Part shown: positions 25,090 through 33,286 of the stretch, in pieces | Layout of the letters: every line of letters starts with the position of its first letter | Numbering within the stretch: position 1 is the first letter of the stretch | DNA from: Bin87 sp965204905 | GTDB lineage: Bacteria; Chloroflexota; Dehalococcoidia; Lucifugimonadales; UBA3495 | DNA: 64,000 nucleotides | Assembly: GCA_965204905.1 (NCBI GenBank) | Contig: OZ242042.1 | Location: 682,001 to 746,000, forward strand | Direction: 5' to 3' | Position numbers and translations under genes: made by a program | Notes under the pieces: model-generated | The model's database searches: none | What the model was told of the DNA's origin: nothing | What the model saw: the letters and a program-made list of their open reading frames with translations, nothing else

Positions 25090-25794
25090 ATGGAACCCAT
25101 CATCCACAACATCAAGGACTATCCTGAGGGCGCGGTTGCCCGCCTGATCAGCATCGACGACAATCCGAACCTGGTCACGCTGGCCTACTCGGTAATCGAG
25201 CCGGGTGGAACCAGCTCGCACCACATCCACGAGTGGGAGCACGAGGTGTATATCATCGAGGGCAGCGGCACGCTGGTGGCCGACGGCAAGGAGTACCCGG
25301 TCAAGGCCGGCGACGCCATGTTCATCCCGCCCATGGTTGACCACGTTACCCGCAACGACGGCGACACCGCCATCCGCCGCATCGAGATCAACCCCCTGGC
25401 CGCCTCCAGCGGCAACGCCCGGCCCGGCGGTTCCGAGCCCGGCGCCGGCACGCCGCCGGTGATCCGCAACCACGCCGACCTCAACGACGAGACCGGCCAC
25501 ACCATGCTGGGCGGGCGCGACGGCTGCCCCAACTACCTGATGCTCTACAACGGCTACATGCAGCCCGGCGCGGTCAGCCACCCCGAGACCGGCGGACACA
25601 ATCACGCGTGGGACCACACCGTGTTCATCCTGGAAGGCTCCGGCAGCATCACCATCTCCGGCACGGAGTACGCCGTAACCGCCGGCGACGCCGTGCTGGT
25701 TCCCCCGGGTGAGCATCACCAGTGGAAGAATGAGACCGACGCGCCGATGCTGCGGGTTACGTTCAACGACATCGTGTCCGAAGGGCACGGCTAG
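25090..25794 (+). CDS. Double-cupin (bicupin) protein
   Basis: 234 residues forming two cupin barrels. The first (about residues 25-100) has EPGGTSSHHIHEWEHEVYIIEGSG and then DAMFIPPMVDH; the second (about 155-230) has HPETGGHNHAWDHTVFILEGSG and DAVLVPPGEHHQWKN. Both copies keep the His and Glu/Asp residues that bind a metal ion. Proteins like this include dioxygenases, isomerases and sugar-binding proteins, so no reaction is assigned. GGAG at 25079-25082, 7 nt before the ATG, is the ribosome binding site. The enolase gene starts 6 nt after its stop. Confidence 0.85.
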   Translation: MEPIIHNIKDYPEGAVARLISIDDNPNLVTLAYSVIEPGGTSSHHIHEWEHEVYIIEGSGTLVADGKEYPVKAGDAMFIPPMVDHVTRNDGDTAIRRIEINPLAASSGNARPGGSEPGAGTPPVIRNHADLNDETGHTMLGGRDGCPNYLMLYNGYMQPGAVSHPETGGHNHAWDHTVFILEGSGSITISGTEYAVTAGDAVLVPPGEHHQWKNETDAPMLRVTFNDIVSEGHG

Positions 25795-25800
25795 GCCCGT

Positions 25801-27111
25801 ATGCCCGGCTCAACCACCATCGTCGCCGTTCGCGCCCGCGAGGTTCTGGACTCTCGGGGGAATCCCACCGTTGAGGTGGATGTCCACCTGGACGGCGGCG
25901 CGATGGGTCGGGCCATCGTGCCATCCGGCGCGTCCACCGGACGCCATGAGGCCATCGAGCTGCGCGACGGGGACCCTGCCCGGTACGAGGGCAAGGGCGT
26001 CCGCCGCGCCGTGGCCGGCGTCAACACCATAATCGCGCCGGCCGTTTGTGGCTCGATGGACGCTGCGGATCAACCTGCGCTGGATGAGTTTTTGCGCGAA
26101 CTTGATGGCACGTCCAACAAGTCCCGACTGGGCGCAAACGCAATTCTGGGAGTGTCCCTGGCTGCTGCCCACGCTGCGGCCTCCGCATCCGGTCAGCCCC
26201 TGTACCGTTACCTGGGCGGCCCGGACGCGGCCATCATGCCCGTGCCGATGATAAATATCATCAGCGGGGGGCGACATGCCGCGGCCGGCTTGGATATGCA
26301 GGACTTTCTCGCCATTCCCATCGGCGCGGAAACCTACGGCGACGCGCTGCGCATGGTCGTGGACGTGTACCGAGCGGTGGGTCGCGTGCTCTCCCAGATG
26401 GGCCCCTACGCTTATGGCGTCGCAGACGAGGGCGGGTACGGGCCGCCGCTGCCCTGCCATGAGGACGCCCTGGGAATCCTTTACGACGCCACCCGACTGG
26501 CTGGGTATCGCTGCGCCCGCGACGGCGACATCGCCATAGGCATGGACGTTGCCGCCACCGAGTTTATCGGGGGCGATGGAAACTACCTGCTGCGCGCCGA
26601 GGGCCGCTCTTTCACGTCCGGCGAGTTGGCCGATCTGCTCGCCCACTGGTGCGTAACTTACCCCATAATCTCCATCGAGGACGGACTTTCCGAGGATGAC
26701 TGGGACGGGTGGGAATATCTGACGCAGCAGATGGGGGCGTCCACGCAGTTAATTGGCGACGATCTGTTCACCACCAACCCGGAGCGCCTGGCGCAGGGCG
26801 CAGACGCCGGCATCGCCAACGCCGTGCTGATCAAGCTCAACCAGATTGGCACGCTGACCGAGACGCTGGAAACCGTCCGGCTGGCTCAGCAGCGGGGCTA
26901 CCTGCCGGTAATCTCCGCCCGTTCCGGCGAAACCGAGGACACCACCATCGCCGACCTGGCGGTTGCCACCGGCGCGGGCCAGATCAAGATCGGTTCCATC
27001 ACCCGCTCCGAGCGACTGGCCAAGTACAACCGCCTGCTGCGCATTGAGGAGGAGTTGGGCGAGCGCGCCGTTTTCCCCGGGCGGGACGTGTTCGCCCGAT
27101 TCCTGAGCTGA
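25801..27111 (+). CDS. eno: Enolase (phosphopyruvate hydratase), with substituted active-site residues
   Basis: 436-residue enolase. Conserved segments: VLDSRGNPTVEVDVHL, PSGASTGRHEA, SGGRHAAAGLDMQDF, GVADEGGYGP, ISIEDGLSEDDWDGW, LIGDDLF, VLIKLNQIGTLTE (catalytic Lys) and SARSGETEDTTIADLAV. Compared with standard enolases, the QEF Glu is Asp168 and the SHRSGETED His is Ala373; the DEGG Glu, metal ligands and Lys are intact. It could be the housekeeping enolase of this lineage or a diverged paralogue. It overlaps the start of rsmG by one base (TGATG). Confidence 0.88.
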   Translation: MPGSTTIVAVRAREVLDSRGNPTVEVDVHLDGGAMGRAIVPSGASTGRHEAIELRDGDPARYEGKGVRRAVAGVNTIIAPAVCGSMDAADQPALDEFLRELDGTSNKSRLGANAILGVSLAAAHAAASASGQPLYRYLGGPDAAIMPVPMINIISGGRHAAAGLDMQDFLAIPIGAETYGDALRMVVDVYRAVGRVLSQMGPYAYGVADEGGYGPPLPCHEDALGILYDATRLAGYRCARDGDIAIGMDVAATEFIGGDGNYLLRAEGRSFTSGELADLLAHWCVTYPIISIEDGLSEDDWDGWEYLTQQMGASTQLIGDDLFTTNPERLAQGADAGIANAVLIKLNQIGTLTETLETVRLAQQRGYLPVISARSGETEDTTIADLAVATGAGQIKIGSITRSERLAKYNRLLRIEEELGERAVFPGRDVFARFLS

Positions 27112-27851
27112 TGACCACGGCCGCGAATGTGGGGATGCAGGTTCTGTCGGAACAGGCGGAACGTTTGGGGCTGCATTTTACCGGCGATCAGTTGACCCGA
27201 TTCGCCGAGTACACGCGCCTTTTGGCCGAGGGGAACCGGCGCGCCAACCTGACCGCCATCACCGACCCGGAGGAGGTGCAGGTACGGCATTATCTCGATT
27301 CGCTGACCGCTGTTCTCGCCATGCGCGAATGGCGTGACGGCGTTCGCGTGGTTGATATTGGGGCCGGCGCGGGATTCCCCGGCGTTCCGCTCAAGATCGC
27401 GTTCCCCGGCATCCGGCTGACGCTGGCGGAGTCCGTCGGCAAAAAGACGGCGTTCCTGCGGGAGTTGGTGAGCGAACTGGCGCTGGACGATGTGGAGGTT
27501 GTGACCGTGCGCGCGGAGGATCTAGGGCGCACCGAGGGTTACCGGGGGCAGTTCGACGTTGCCTTGGCTCGGGGCGTGGCGTCGCTACCCACGCTGGTGG
27601 AGTATGCGCTGCCGCTGTGCAAGGGACATGGGCATCTGTTGGCGTGGAAAGGCAGCGATGGCCCGGTGGAGGCGAAAATGTCGGTCAACGCGCTGAATGA
27701 ATTGGGCGGCAAGATAGCCGGGCTGCACTCGGTCAACTCTCTGTCGCCGCCGCTGCCGGCTGACCGTTGGATCATCTCGGTGGAAAAGGTGCGGCGCACG
27801 CCGGGACGCTACCCGCGCCGCGTGGGAGTGCCGGCCAAGCAGCCGCTCTGA
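27111..27851 (+). CDS. rsmG: 16S rRNA (guanine-527-N7)-methyltransferase RsmG
   Basis: 246-residue Rossmann-fold SAM-dependent methyltransferase that modifies G527 in the 530 loop of 16S rRNA. It shows NLTAITDPEEVQVRHYLDSL near residue 45, the SAM motif VVDIGAGAGFPGVPLKIAFPG near 80 and GQFDVALARGVASLPTLVEYALPL near 145, all typical. The start ATG overlaps the enolase stop, so it is translationally coupled to it. Its 3' end overlaps the convergent mobA gene by 43 bp. Confidence 0.95.
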   Translation: MTTAANVGMQVLSEQAERLGLHFTGDQLTRFAEYTRLLAEGNRRANLTAITDPEEVQVRHYLDSLTAVLAMREWRDGVRVVDIGAGAGFPGVPLKIAFPGIRLTLAESVGKKTAFLRELVSELALDDVEVVTVRAEDLGRTEGYRGQFDVALARGVASLPTLVEYALPLCKGHGHLLAWKGSDGPVEAKMSVNALNELGGKIAGLHSVNSLSPPLPADRWIISVEKVRRTPGRYPRRVGVPAKQPL

Positions 27852-28474
27852 TCTCGTTCCTGTGCGGCAATCTCAATCGCCCGCGCCAGATCCTCGGGGC
27901 GGTTGACGTTGAAGAAGCTCAGCAATTCCGGGTCGAAACGGCGGGCCTCGCCCTCATCAACATAACGGACTCGCACAGAGTCCAGGAAGCCGGACGCTTT
28001 CAGTTGGCCGGCTTGCAGCCGCTGCGAAATAGCAGGGATGCACCGACGCGAGTACAGCGCGTGAGTGGGTTCAGGCCGCCCGTCGATGATTGGCACGACC
28101 ACATCAACGCCGTCTTGCAACCCCGTCATATAGCGCAGTAGCGGCGCCGACAGAAAGGGCATGTCGCACGCTACCACCAGCGCCCACTCGTTGCGCGCCG
28201 CCTGGAGGCCGGTGTGGATCCCGCCCAACGTCCCGGAACCGGGGAGAGCGTCCAGCACCAAGCGATGCGGGATGTCCGCCGGCGCTCTCTCTGACTGGCC
28301 GGTGTTGGCCACGACGATTACAACGTCGTACGAGCCAACCGCTGCGCTGGCTCGCCTGACGACACGGTGCAGCAGTGTCTCGTCGCCAAATGGCTCAGCA
28401 GCTTTGTCTCGTCCCAAGCGGCGGCTGGTTCCCCCGGCGAGGATGACCACCGATATGTCGGAATGCTCTACCAT
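27809..28474 (-). CDS. mobA: Molybdenum cofactor guanylyltransferase MobA
   Basis: 221-residue nucleotidyltransferase that adds GMP to molybdopterin. The N-terminal ISVVILAGGTSRRLGRDKA is the nucleotide-binding signature; PGSGTLGGIHTGLQAARNEWALVVACDMPFL near residue 85 is also characteristic, and the C-terminus has FFNVNRPEDLARA. ATG 28474 is preferred; GTG 28492 is an in-frame alternative. Together with moeA at 62 kb it indicates molybdoenzymes. The last 43 bp overlap rsmG tail to tail. Confidence 0.92.
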   Translation of the reverse strand: MVEHSDISVVILAGGTSRRLGRDKAAEPFGDETLLHRVVRRASAAVGSYDVVIVVANTGQSERAPADIPHRLVLDALPGSGTLGGIHTGLQAARNEWALVVACDMPFLSAPLLRYMTGLQDGVDVVVPIIDGRPEPTHALYSRRCIPAISQRLQAGQLKASGFLDSVRVRYVDEGEARRFDPELLSFFNVNRPEDLARAIEIAAQERDQSGCLAGTPTRRG

Positions 28475-28554
28475 GTCAACGCAGTCTAGCACGGCAATGA
28501 TTCACGCTGCCGAAAGTGTTACTCTGCGTGCCAGCCCATGACCGGGAGAGAATC

Positions 28555-29682
28555 ATGCCTCGCGCCGCTTTCATCTACGACGACGCCATGAGCCAGCACG
28601 TGCTGCGCCAGGACCACCCGATGCGTCCGATTCGTCTGCGCCACACCTACGAGTTGCTGGACGCTTACGGCGCGTTCGACGGCGACGACTCGCTGCTGGT
28701 CACGCCTACCCTCGCCGACGAGGGCAGCGTCGGAGCGTTCCACTCTCGCGATTACATGGCTGCCGTGCGCACGTTCAGCCTGGGCTTGACCGGATACCAG
28801 CCCCAGCGGTTCGGGTTCGCCCAGGGCGGCGACAATCCCACTTATCCTGGCATGTACGAGGCCGCCATGCTCAGCACCGGGGCCACGCTGGACGCGGCCC
28901 GCATGGTCGCCGACGGCGAGGTGCAGGCGGCGTTCAACATCAGCGGCGGCCTGCACCACGCCGCCGCCCGCAACGCCAGCGGGTTCTGCGTATTCAACGA
29001 CCCAGTGGTCGCCATCCACTACCTGCTGAACCGGGGGATGCGCGTCGCCTACGTGGATATCGACGCGCACCACGGCGACGGCGTGCAAGACGCTTTCTAC
29101 GGTGATCCGCGGGTCCTCACCATATCCGTTCACGAGTCGGGGCGTTACCTGTTCCCAGGCACCGGGTTCGCCGGCGAAGTGGGCGCTGGCGACGGCGTGG
29201 GTTACGCCGTCAACCTCCCGCTCTATCCCTACACTGACGACGAAATTTACCTGGACGCCTTTGAGTCAATCGTACCACCGCTGATTAACGCTTTCGCTCC
29301 CGACGTGCTGCTGACGCAACTGGGCATCGACTCCTATCACACCGACCCGCTAACGCACTTGCAGGTGACCAGCCGGGGATTCATCGCCGCCGTGACGCGG
29401 CTGGGCAGCCTGGGCTACCCGTGGCTCGCCACCGGCGGCGGCGGATACGACATCGGCGCGGTGGCCCGCTGCTGGACGTTGGCCTACGGCGTGATGTGCG
29501 GTGCGGACTGGCCCGACCGGATTCCCACGCAGGCGATTGAGCGGCTGGGCCGCACCGCACTGCGCGACACCGAGGTTCCCGAGATCCCCGACCACATCCG
29601 GGCTGACGCCCGCGCCCTGGCCGCCGAGAGCGTGGCGGCAATCAAGGACGCGGTATTTCCGGTTCACGGGTTGAGCGCGTAG
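28555..29682 (+). CDS. Histone deacetylase-family amidohydrolase (AcuC-like)
   Basis: 375-residue zinc-dependent deacetylase-family protein, similar to acetoin utilisation protein AcuC. Active-site motifs are GGLHHAAARNASGFCVFNDP (His pair), YVDIDAHHGDGVQDAFY (Zn ligands Asp/His), SVHESGRYLFPGTG, LGIDSYHTDPL and TGGGGYDI (catalytic-pocket Tyr). ATG 28555 has GGGAGAG just upstream. It could deacetylate acetyl-CoA synthetase, acetylpolyamines or another small substrate. Its end overlaps the convergent trmI by 19 bp. Confidence 0.88.
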   Translation: MPRAAFIYDDAMSQHVLRQDHPMRPIRLRHTYELLDAYGAFDGDDSLLVTPTLADEGSVGAFHSRDYMAAVRTFSLGLTGYQPQRFGFAQGGDNPTYPGMYEAAMLSTGATLDAARMVADGEVQAAFNISGGLHHAAARNASGFCVFNDPVVAIHYLLNRGMRVAYVDIDAHHGDGVQDAFYGDPRVLTISVHESGRYLFPGTGFAGEVGAGDGVGYAVNLPLYPYTDDEIYLDAFESIVPPLINAFAPDVLLTQLGIDSYHTDPLTHLQVTSRGFIAAVTRLGSLGYPWLATGGGGYDIGAVARCWTLAYGVMCGADWPDRIPTQAIERLGRTALRDTEVPEIPDHIRADARALAAESVAAIKDAVFPVHGLSA

Positions 29683-30521
29683 CCCTGCCGGCTGGGCGGC
29701 ACGCAGCGCACGGCGGTGGTTATGAATCCGCTGTGGGCCACCATCCGGTGTGCCGGGCGGACGCTGCGCCGCGTCACGTTCCAGCCGCGCAGCATGGTCT
29801 CGGCGGTTTCGATGCGGGCGTAGCGGCCGTCATCCTGCAACGCCAGCACCAGCTCATGCACCTGGAGGACGGTGGGCAGGAAGCACAGCAGGATGCCGCC
29901 GGTGCTGAGCGCGTTGGCGGCGGCGTCCAGCACTCGCCACGGTTCCGGCAGGTCCAGCACCACGCGGTTCACGGCCTCCGCGTCGATACCCTCGGCAATG
30001 TCGCCGACTTTCACCGTCCACCGGGAAGTGTCTGAGATTACAGACTTGACGTTGGACTCGGCCTTGGCTACCACTGATTCGTTTATTTCGTAGGACACCA
30101 AACGCCCGGTAGGGCCAACCGCCCGCAGCAATCCAGTAGTCAGCGCGCCGGATCCCAGGCCCGCCTCAACCACCGTCGCGCCGGGGAAGATGTCGGCCAT
30201 GGACACGATGTTGCCCAGGTCTTTGGCGTAGATGACCTGCGGGCCGCGCGGCATCAGGCGGACGTAGTCGCCCAGCGTCGGGCGGATGCCCAGCAGCACA
30301 TGGCCCCGGCTGGTAGTGTACCAGCCGCCCACCGGCTGCCCAATCACCTCGGCGTGGGGAATGAACCCCAGGTGGCAGTGAAACTCGTCGTCCTCGGTCA
30401 GGGTTTGCAGGTAGGCGCGTCCCTTGCGGTCGAGGAACAGGGCGAGTTCGCCGGGCAGGAACCGGTTGTTGCCGGCTGCATCATCACGGGCGTCGGGGAG
30501 GGCATCGTTGGAGGTTATCAT
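29664..30521 (-). CDS. trmI: tRNA (adenine-58-N1)-methyltransferase TrmI
   Basis: 285-residue methyltransferase that makes m1A58 in the T-loop of tRNAs. An N-terminal small beta domain (GNNRFLPGELALFLDRKGRAYL) precedes the Rossmann domain, which has MPRGPQVIYAKDLGNIVSMADIFPGATVVEAGLGSGALTTGLLRAVGP, the standard TrmI/GCD14 signature, and VVLDLPEPW. Homotetrameric enzymes of this type occur in Actinobacteria, Thermus and Chloroflexota. It is divergent from the DUF2203 gene, sharing a 20-bp promoter region that contains a CTGTA-TTA-TACAG palindrome. Confidence 0.92.
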   Translation of the reverse strand: MITSNDALPDARDDAAGNNRFLPGELALFLDRKGRAYLQTLTEDDEFHCHLGFIPHAEVIGQPVGGWYTTSRGHVLLGIRPTLGDYVRLMPRGPQVIYAKDLGNIVSMADIFPGATVVEAGLGSGALTTGLLRAVGPTGRLVSYEINESVVAKAESNVKSVISDTSRWTVKVGDIAEGIDAEAVNRVVLDLPEPWRVLDAAANALSTGGILLCFLPTVLQVHELVLALQDDGRYARIETAETMLRGWNVTRRSVRPAHRMVAHSGFITTAVRCVPPSRQGYALNP

Positions 30522-30541
30522 TGCTGTATTATACAGACGCT

Positions 30542-30940
30542 ATGATGGAGCGGTTATTCACCTACGATGAGGCCAACGACCTGGTGCCCTGGCTGGAAGA
30601 ACGGTTCGCCGCGATGCAGCCGCTGCGCACGGAGCTGGTGGATGAGCAGGAGAACCTGCTGGGTTTGCTGCGCCGGCGCCGGAGCAACGGCCATTCCAGC
30701 AGCGAGGCGGAAATCGCCGCCGCCGAGGACGTGGTCACCCGACTGACGCACCGGTTGCAGGACGCGGTGAAGGAGATCACGGATCGGGGCATCCTGGTGC
30801 GGGACATCGGGCGCGGGCTGGTGGATTTCCCGTCCAACCGCGAGGGCGAAATCGTCCATCTATGCTGGCAGCGGGGCGAGCCGTCCATCGACTGGTGGCA
30901 TCCGACGGATACGGGGTTTGCCGGACGGCGGCGGTTGTAG
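30542..30940 (+). CDS. DUF2203 family protein
   Basis: 132-residue protein: MERLFTYDEANDLVPWLEERFAAMQPLR at the start, a helical middle, then LVRDIGRGLVDFPSNREGEIVHLCWQRGEPSIDWWHPTDTGFAGR, which is the DUF2203 signature. Function is unknown. ATG 30542 is used; a TTG at 30521 would overlap the divergent trmI start. It ends 18 nt before a three-unit repeat array. Confidence 0.85.
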   Translation: MMERLFTYDEANDLVPWLEERFAAMQPLRTELVDEQENLLGLLRRRRSNGHSSSEAEIAAAEDVVTRLTHRLQDAVKEITDRGILVRDIGRGLVDFPSNREGEIVHLCWQRGEPSIDWWHPTDTGFAGRRRL

Positions 30941-30958
30941 GCTGCGCCGGGCTGGAGT

Positions 30959-31176
30959 GACCGCAACTTTTGGCCGGTAAGGTTGCATTGACCCGTCCAT
31001 TGTCTGCGCAGGGTTGCAATGTCTTCCCTCGGCTGCAATCTTTTGACCGTAAAGGTTGCAATGCCCTTGCGATTATTCGCACAAGGTTGCAGTGCCTTCC
31101 CTCGGCTGCAACTTTTAGACCGTAAAATTGCAATATCTCTTGCCTTTGCAACTTTCATAGCTAAATCTGCATCGTA
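30959..31176. repeat. Three-unit ~72-bp direct repeat array with TGCAA/TTGCA hairpins
   Basis: Units begin near 30959, 31031 and 31104 (the third is degenerate). Each starts with TGCAA(C/T)-TTT, a loop around GACCGT, then AAA-(G)GTTGCA, giving a 9-10 bp hairpin, and units 1 and 2 end in CTTCCCTC. About ten GTTGCA/TGCAAC-type sites fall in 260 bp. It fills the 323-bp gap before the Fic gene, in which I see no other gene. Confidence 0.8.
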
Positions 31177-31263
31177 TCTTATAGAATGTGAAACCTTGAC
31201 TGTATTATAGTTGCAGATAGCTACGGTAGGCAGTCTGAAATCGCAAACACGGGAGGAGCCAAA

Positions 31264-32439
31264 TTGCGCGAGTCCGATTTCACTGACGAGAGCCCCGGCA
31301 AGTTGGTGCCAGCCGCCACACTAGACGGCGGCTATTGGCCAGCCTTCGTGCCAAATCCGCTACCACCGGCTATCCCCTGGAGTGATAGCACAGTTAGCCT
31401 GTTGTCACGCGCCGACCGAGCGTTGAGCCGCCTTGACGGGAGGGCTGCGGACTTGCCGACTCCCTACTTGCTGATCCAGCCCATGCTATCACGCGAGGCA
31501 GTGGCTTCAAGTCGTATCGAAGGATCGACGTCCAATCTCGCCGACGTGTACCAGTTTCAGCTCAGCGACATAGCGCACGACCGGGATGATGCGGAGGAAG
31601 TCTCCAATCACATCAAGGCAATGCGGTATGGGCTGGAGCGGATGACCCGGCTGCCGATAAGTTTGCGCTTGATACGCGAAATACACGAAGCGCTTTTGTC
31701 CGGCGTCCGCGGACAAGACCGACGACCGGGCGAATTTAGAACGCGCCAAGTCATCATAGGAGGCGGCCTGCCCGGGATTGAAAACGCTCGCTACGTACCA
31801 CCACCCACGCAAGAAATGATGCTGGCGCTGCATACGCTGGAAGAATTTCTGCATTCGAACTCCTCCATGCCGCTTCTGGTGCAACTTGCGCTAATCCACT
31901 ACCAGTTCGAGGCTATCCATCCTTTTGAAGACGGCAACGGCCGGACGGGTCGTATCCTGATAACCCTGCTACTATGCGAGCGCGGATACTTGACCCAGCC
32001 CTGGTTGTACATCAGTGACTTTCTGGCTAAATACCGTCAACAATACGTGGATTTACTGCTGGGCGTCAGCCTCAGAGGGGAATGGGAATTGTGGTTGCAG
32101 TTTTTTCTGATGGCAATTTCCGCTACGGCAACCGACGCGCTAGGAAGAGTAGAAAACCTGCTGCAAGTCAGGGGCCTGTACCGTGAACGGGTGCATTCTC
32201 AGCGAACGGCCGTCTCGGCATTTGAATTGATTGATCGGTTGTTTGAGCTGCCATACATGAACGTTCCCCGGGTACAGGCCCTGCTGGACATATCCCATAC
32301 CGCTGCACAGCGGCATATTGCCCGGCTGGTAGAGGCCGGAATCCTTGCCCCGGTAGAAGGACGGCGACGGCCGCAACTCTACGTCGCCCAGGGGATCCTT
32401 GACGTTATTGCTGAGGAGCCGGACTTTCGCGATTTTTGA
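31264..32439 (+). CDS. Fic family protein with N-terminal inhibitory motif and C-terminal winged helix
   Basis: 391 residues. Fic enzymes transfer AMP (or another nucleotide moiety) to a hydroxyl of target proteins. The catalytic motif is HPFEDGNGRTGR (residues about 220-231). An N-terminal SSRIEG (about 81-86) fits the (S/T)xxxE(G/N) inhibitory helix of class II Fic proteins. The C-terminal 70 residues (SAFELIDRLFELPYMNVPRVQALLDIS onward) form a winged helix-turn-helix. Translation starts at TTG 31264, fixed by GGGAGGAG 5 nt upstream. The repeat array immediately upstream may be its operator. Its 3' end overlaps the convergent protease gene by 35 bp. Confidence 0.9.
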   Translation: MRESDFTDESPGKLVPAATLDGGYWPAFVPNPLPPAIPWSDSTVSLLSRADRALSRLDGRAADLPTPYLLIQPMLSREAVASSRIEGSTSNLADVYQFQLSDIAHDRDDAEEVSNHIKAMRYGLERMTRLPISLRLIREIHEALLSGVRGQDRRPGEFRTRQVIIGGGLPGIENARYVPPPTQEMMLALHTLEEFLHSNSSMPLLVQLALIHYQFEAIHPFEDGNGRTGRILITLLLCERGYLTQPWLYISDFLAKYRQQYVDLLLGVSLRGEWELWLQFFLMAISATATDALGRVENLLQVRGLYRERVHSQRTAVSAFELIDRLFELPYMNVPRVQALLDISHTAAQRHIARLVEAGILAPVEGRRRPQLYVAQGILDVIAEEPDFRDF

Positions 32440-33181
32440 TCTCTGCCAGCGCCGCTCGGATTTCGTCGGCGTGGACGGCGTAGAAGGTGCCGACCACGGT
32501 TTGCCCGGCTTCGGAGCGGCGGGCGGCGGCGCGGACCATGCCGATTACCTCGCCGTTGGCGTTGAGGACGGGGCCGCCGCTGTCGCCCGGGTCGATGGCG
32601 GCGTCCATCTCCAGGTTGCGGCCGTAGCTATCGGGGCCGAAGTTGGTGATCTGGGAGAGGATGCCGGCGTTGGCTTTGGGTGATCCTACCGTACCCTCGC
32701 GCTTGATGCCGCTGCTGGAATAGCCCAGCGCCAGCAGCGTTATGGCGATGTCATCGCTTGCGGCGTCTCCCAGGGGTAGCGGCATGGCTCCGGGTTCGAG
32801 TTGGGTGTCGCTAGTATCGTAGTGAAGTAGCGCGAGATCTCGCCGCTCGTCCAGCCCCTCAACCGAAGCGATAAACGTAGGGGCGGTAGCCTGCCGCACG
32901 ATGACCTGCTCTCGCCCCGATACTACGTGCGCGACCGTTACGATGACGCCCGGTTCCAGCAGCCAGCCGGTGCCGTGCTGCCCGTCGGTGGGGTCGATGT
33001 AGAAAACCGAGGCGCGGGTTTCCCGGTACAGGCGATTCAGGTCGGGCGGGGCCGAGGACGCTACGGCGGTTGCTACGGCTTGGTTGATGCGCGCGTCAAG
33101 GTCTCGCTCGGTGGGGATGCAGGCCGCAGCCGCCAGAATCAGGACCGCGATCAGCAGCCCGATTCGGATATGCTTGGTCAT
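32405..33181 (-). CDS. Lipoprotein trypsin-like serine protease (S1 family)
   Basis: 258 residues. A signal peptide (MTKHIRIGLLIAVLILAAAAC) ends in a lipobox-like AAAC, so the mature protein should be anchored at Cys21 to the outer face of the membrane. The catalytic triad is visible as TVAHVV (His), RRDLALL (Asp) and DPGDSGGPV (Ser). There is no PDZ domain. Its ATG (33181-33179) lies inside the left end of a dispersed repeat (33178-33277), and no ribosome binding site precedes it. Confidence 0.85.
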   Translation of the reverse strand: MTKHIRIGLLIAVLILAAAACIPTERDLDARINQAVATAVASSAPPDLNRLYRETRASVFYIDPTDGQHGTGWLLEPGVIVTVAHVVSGREQVIVRQATAPTFIASVEGLDERRDLALLHYDTSDTQLEPGAMPLPLGDAASDDIAITLLALGYSSSGIKREGTVGSPKANAGILSQITNFGPDSYGRNLEMDAAIDPGDSGGPVLNANGEVIGMVRAAARRSEAGQTVVGTFYAVHADEIRAALAEIKNRESPAPQQ

Positions 33182-33277
33182 TGCGAGCGTCCGCCTTTGG
33201 CGGATGACAGTCTCGTTGCAGCAACGGGCATCGGCTACGGGATCGAGATTGCCACGTCGCTACGCTCCTCGCAATGA
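33178..33277. repeat. ~100-bp dispersed element with TCATTGCGAG terminal inverted repeats
   Basis: Ends TCATTGCGAG (33178-33187) and CTCGCAATGA (33268-33277) are exact inverted copies. Inside are CCGCCTTTGGCGG and GGGATCGAGATTGCCACGTC. It fills the gap between the aldehyde dehydrogenase stop and the protease start. A related fragment is at 55103-55138. It resembles REP/MITE-type repeats known from many genomes. Confidence 0.75.
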
Positions 33278-33286
33278 CAGAATGTG

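Noticed and set aside
30562..31158. Minus-strand 198-codon ORF across the repeat array and the DUF2203 gene
   Set aside because: Antisense to a recognised gene and composed partly of the tandem repeats; it has no domain pattern.
30959..31176. CRISPR array
   Set aside because: Units are about 72 bp with no constant-repeat/variable-spacer layout, and no cas genes are in the window.
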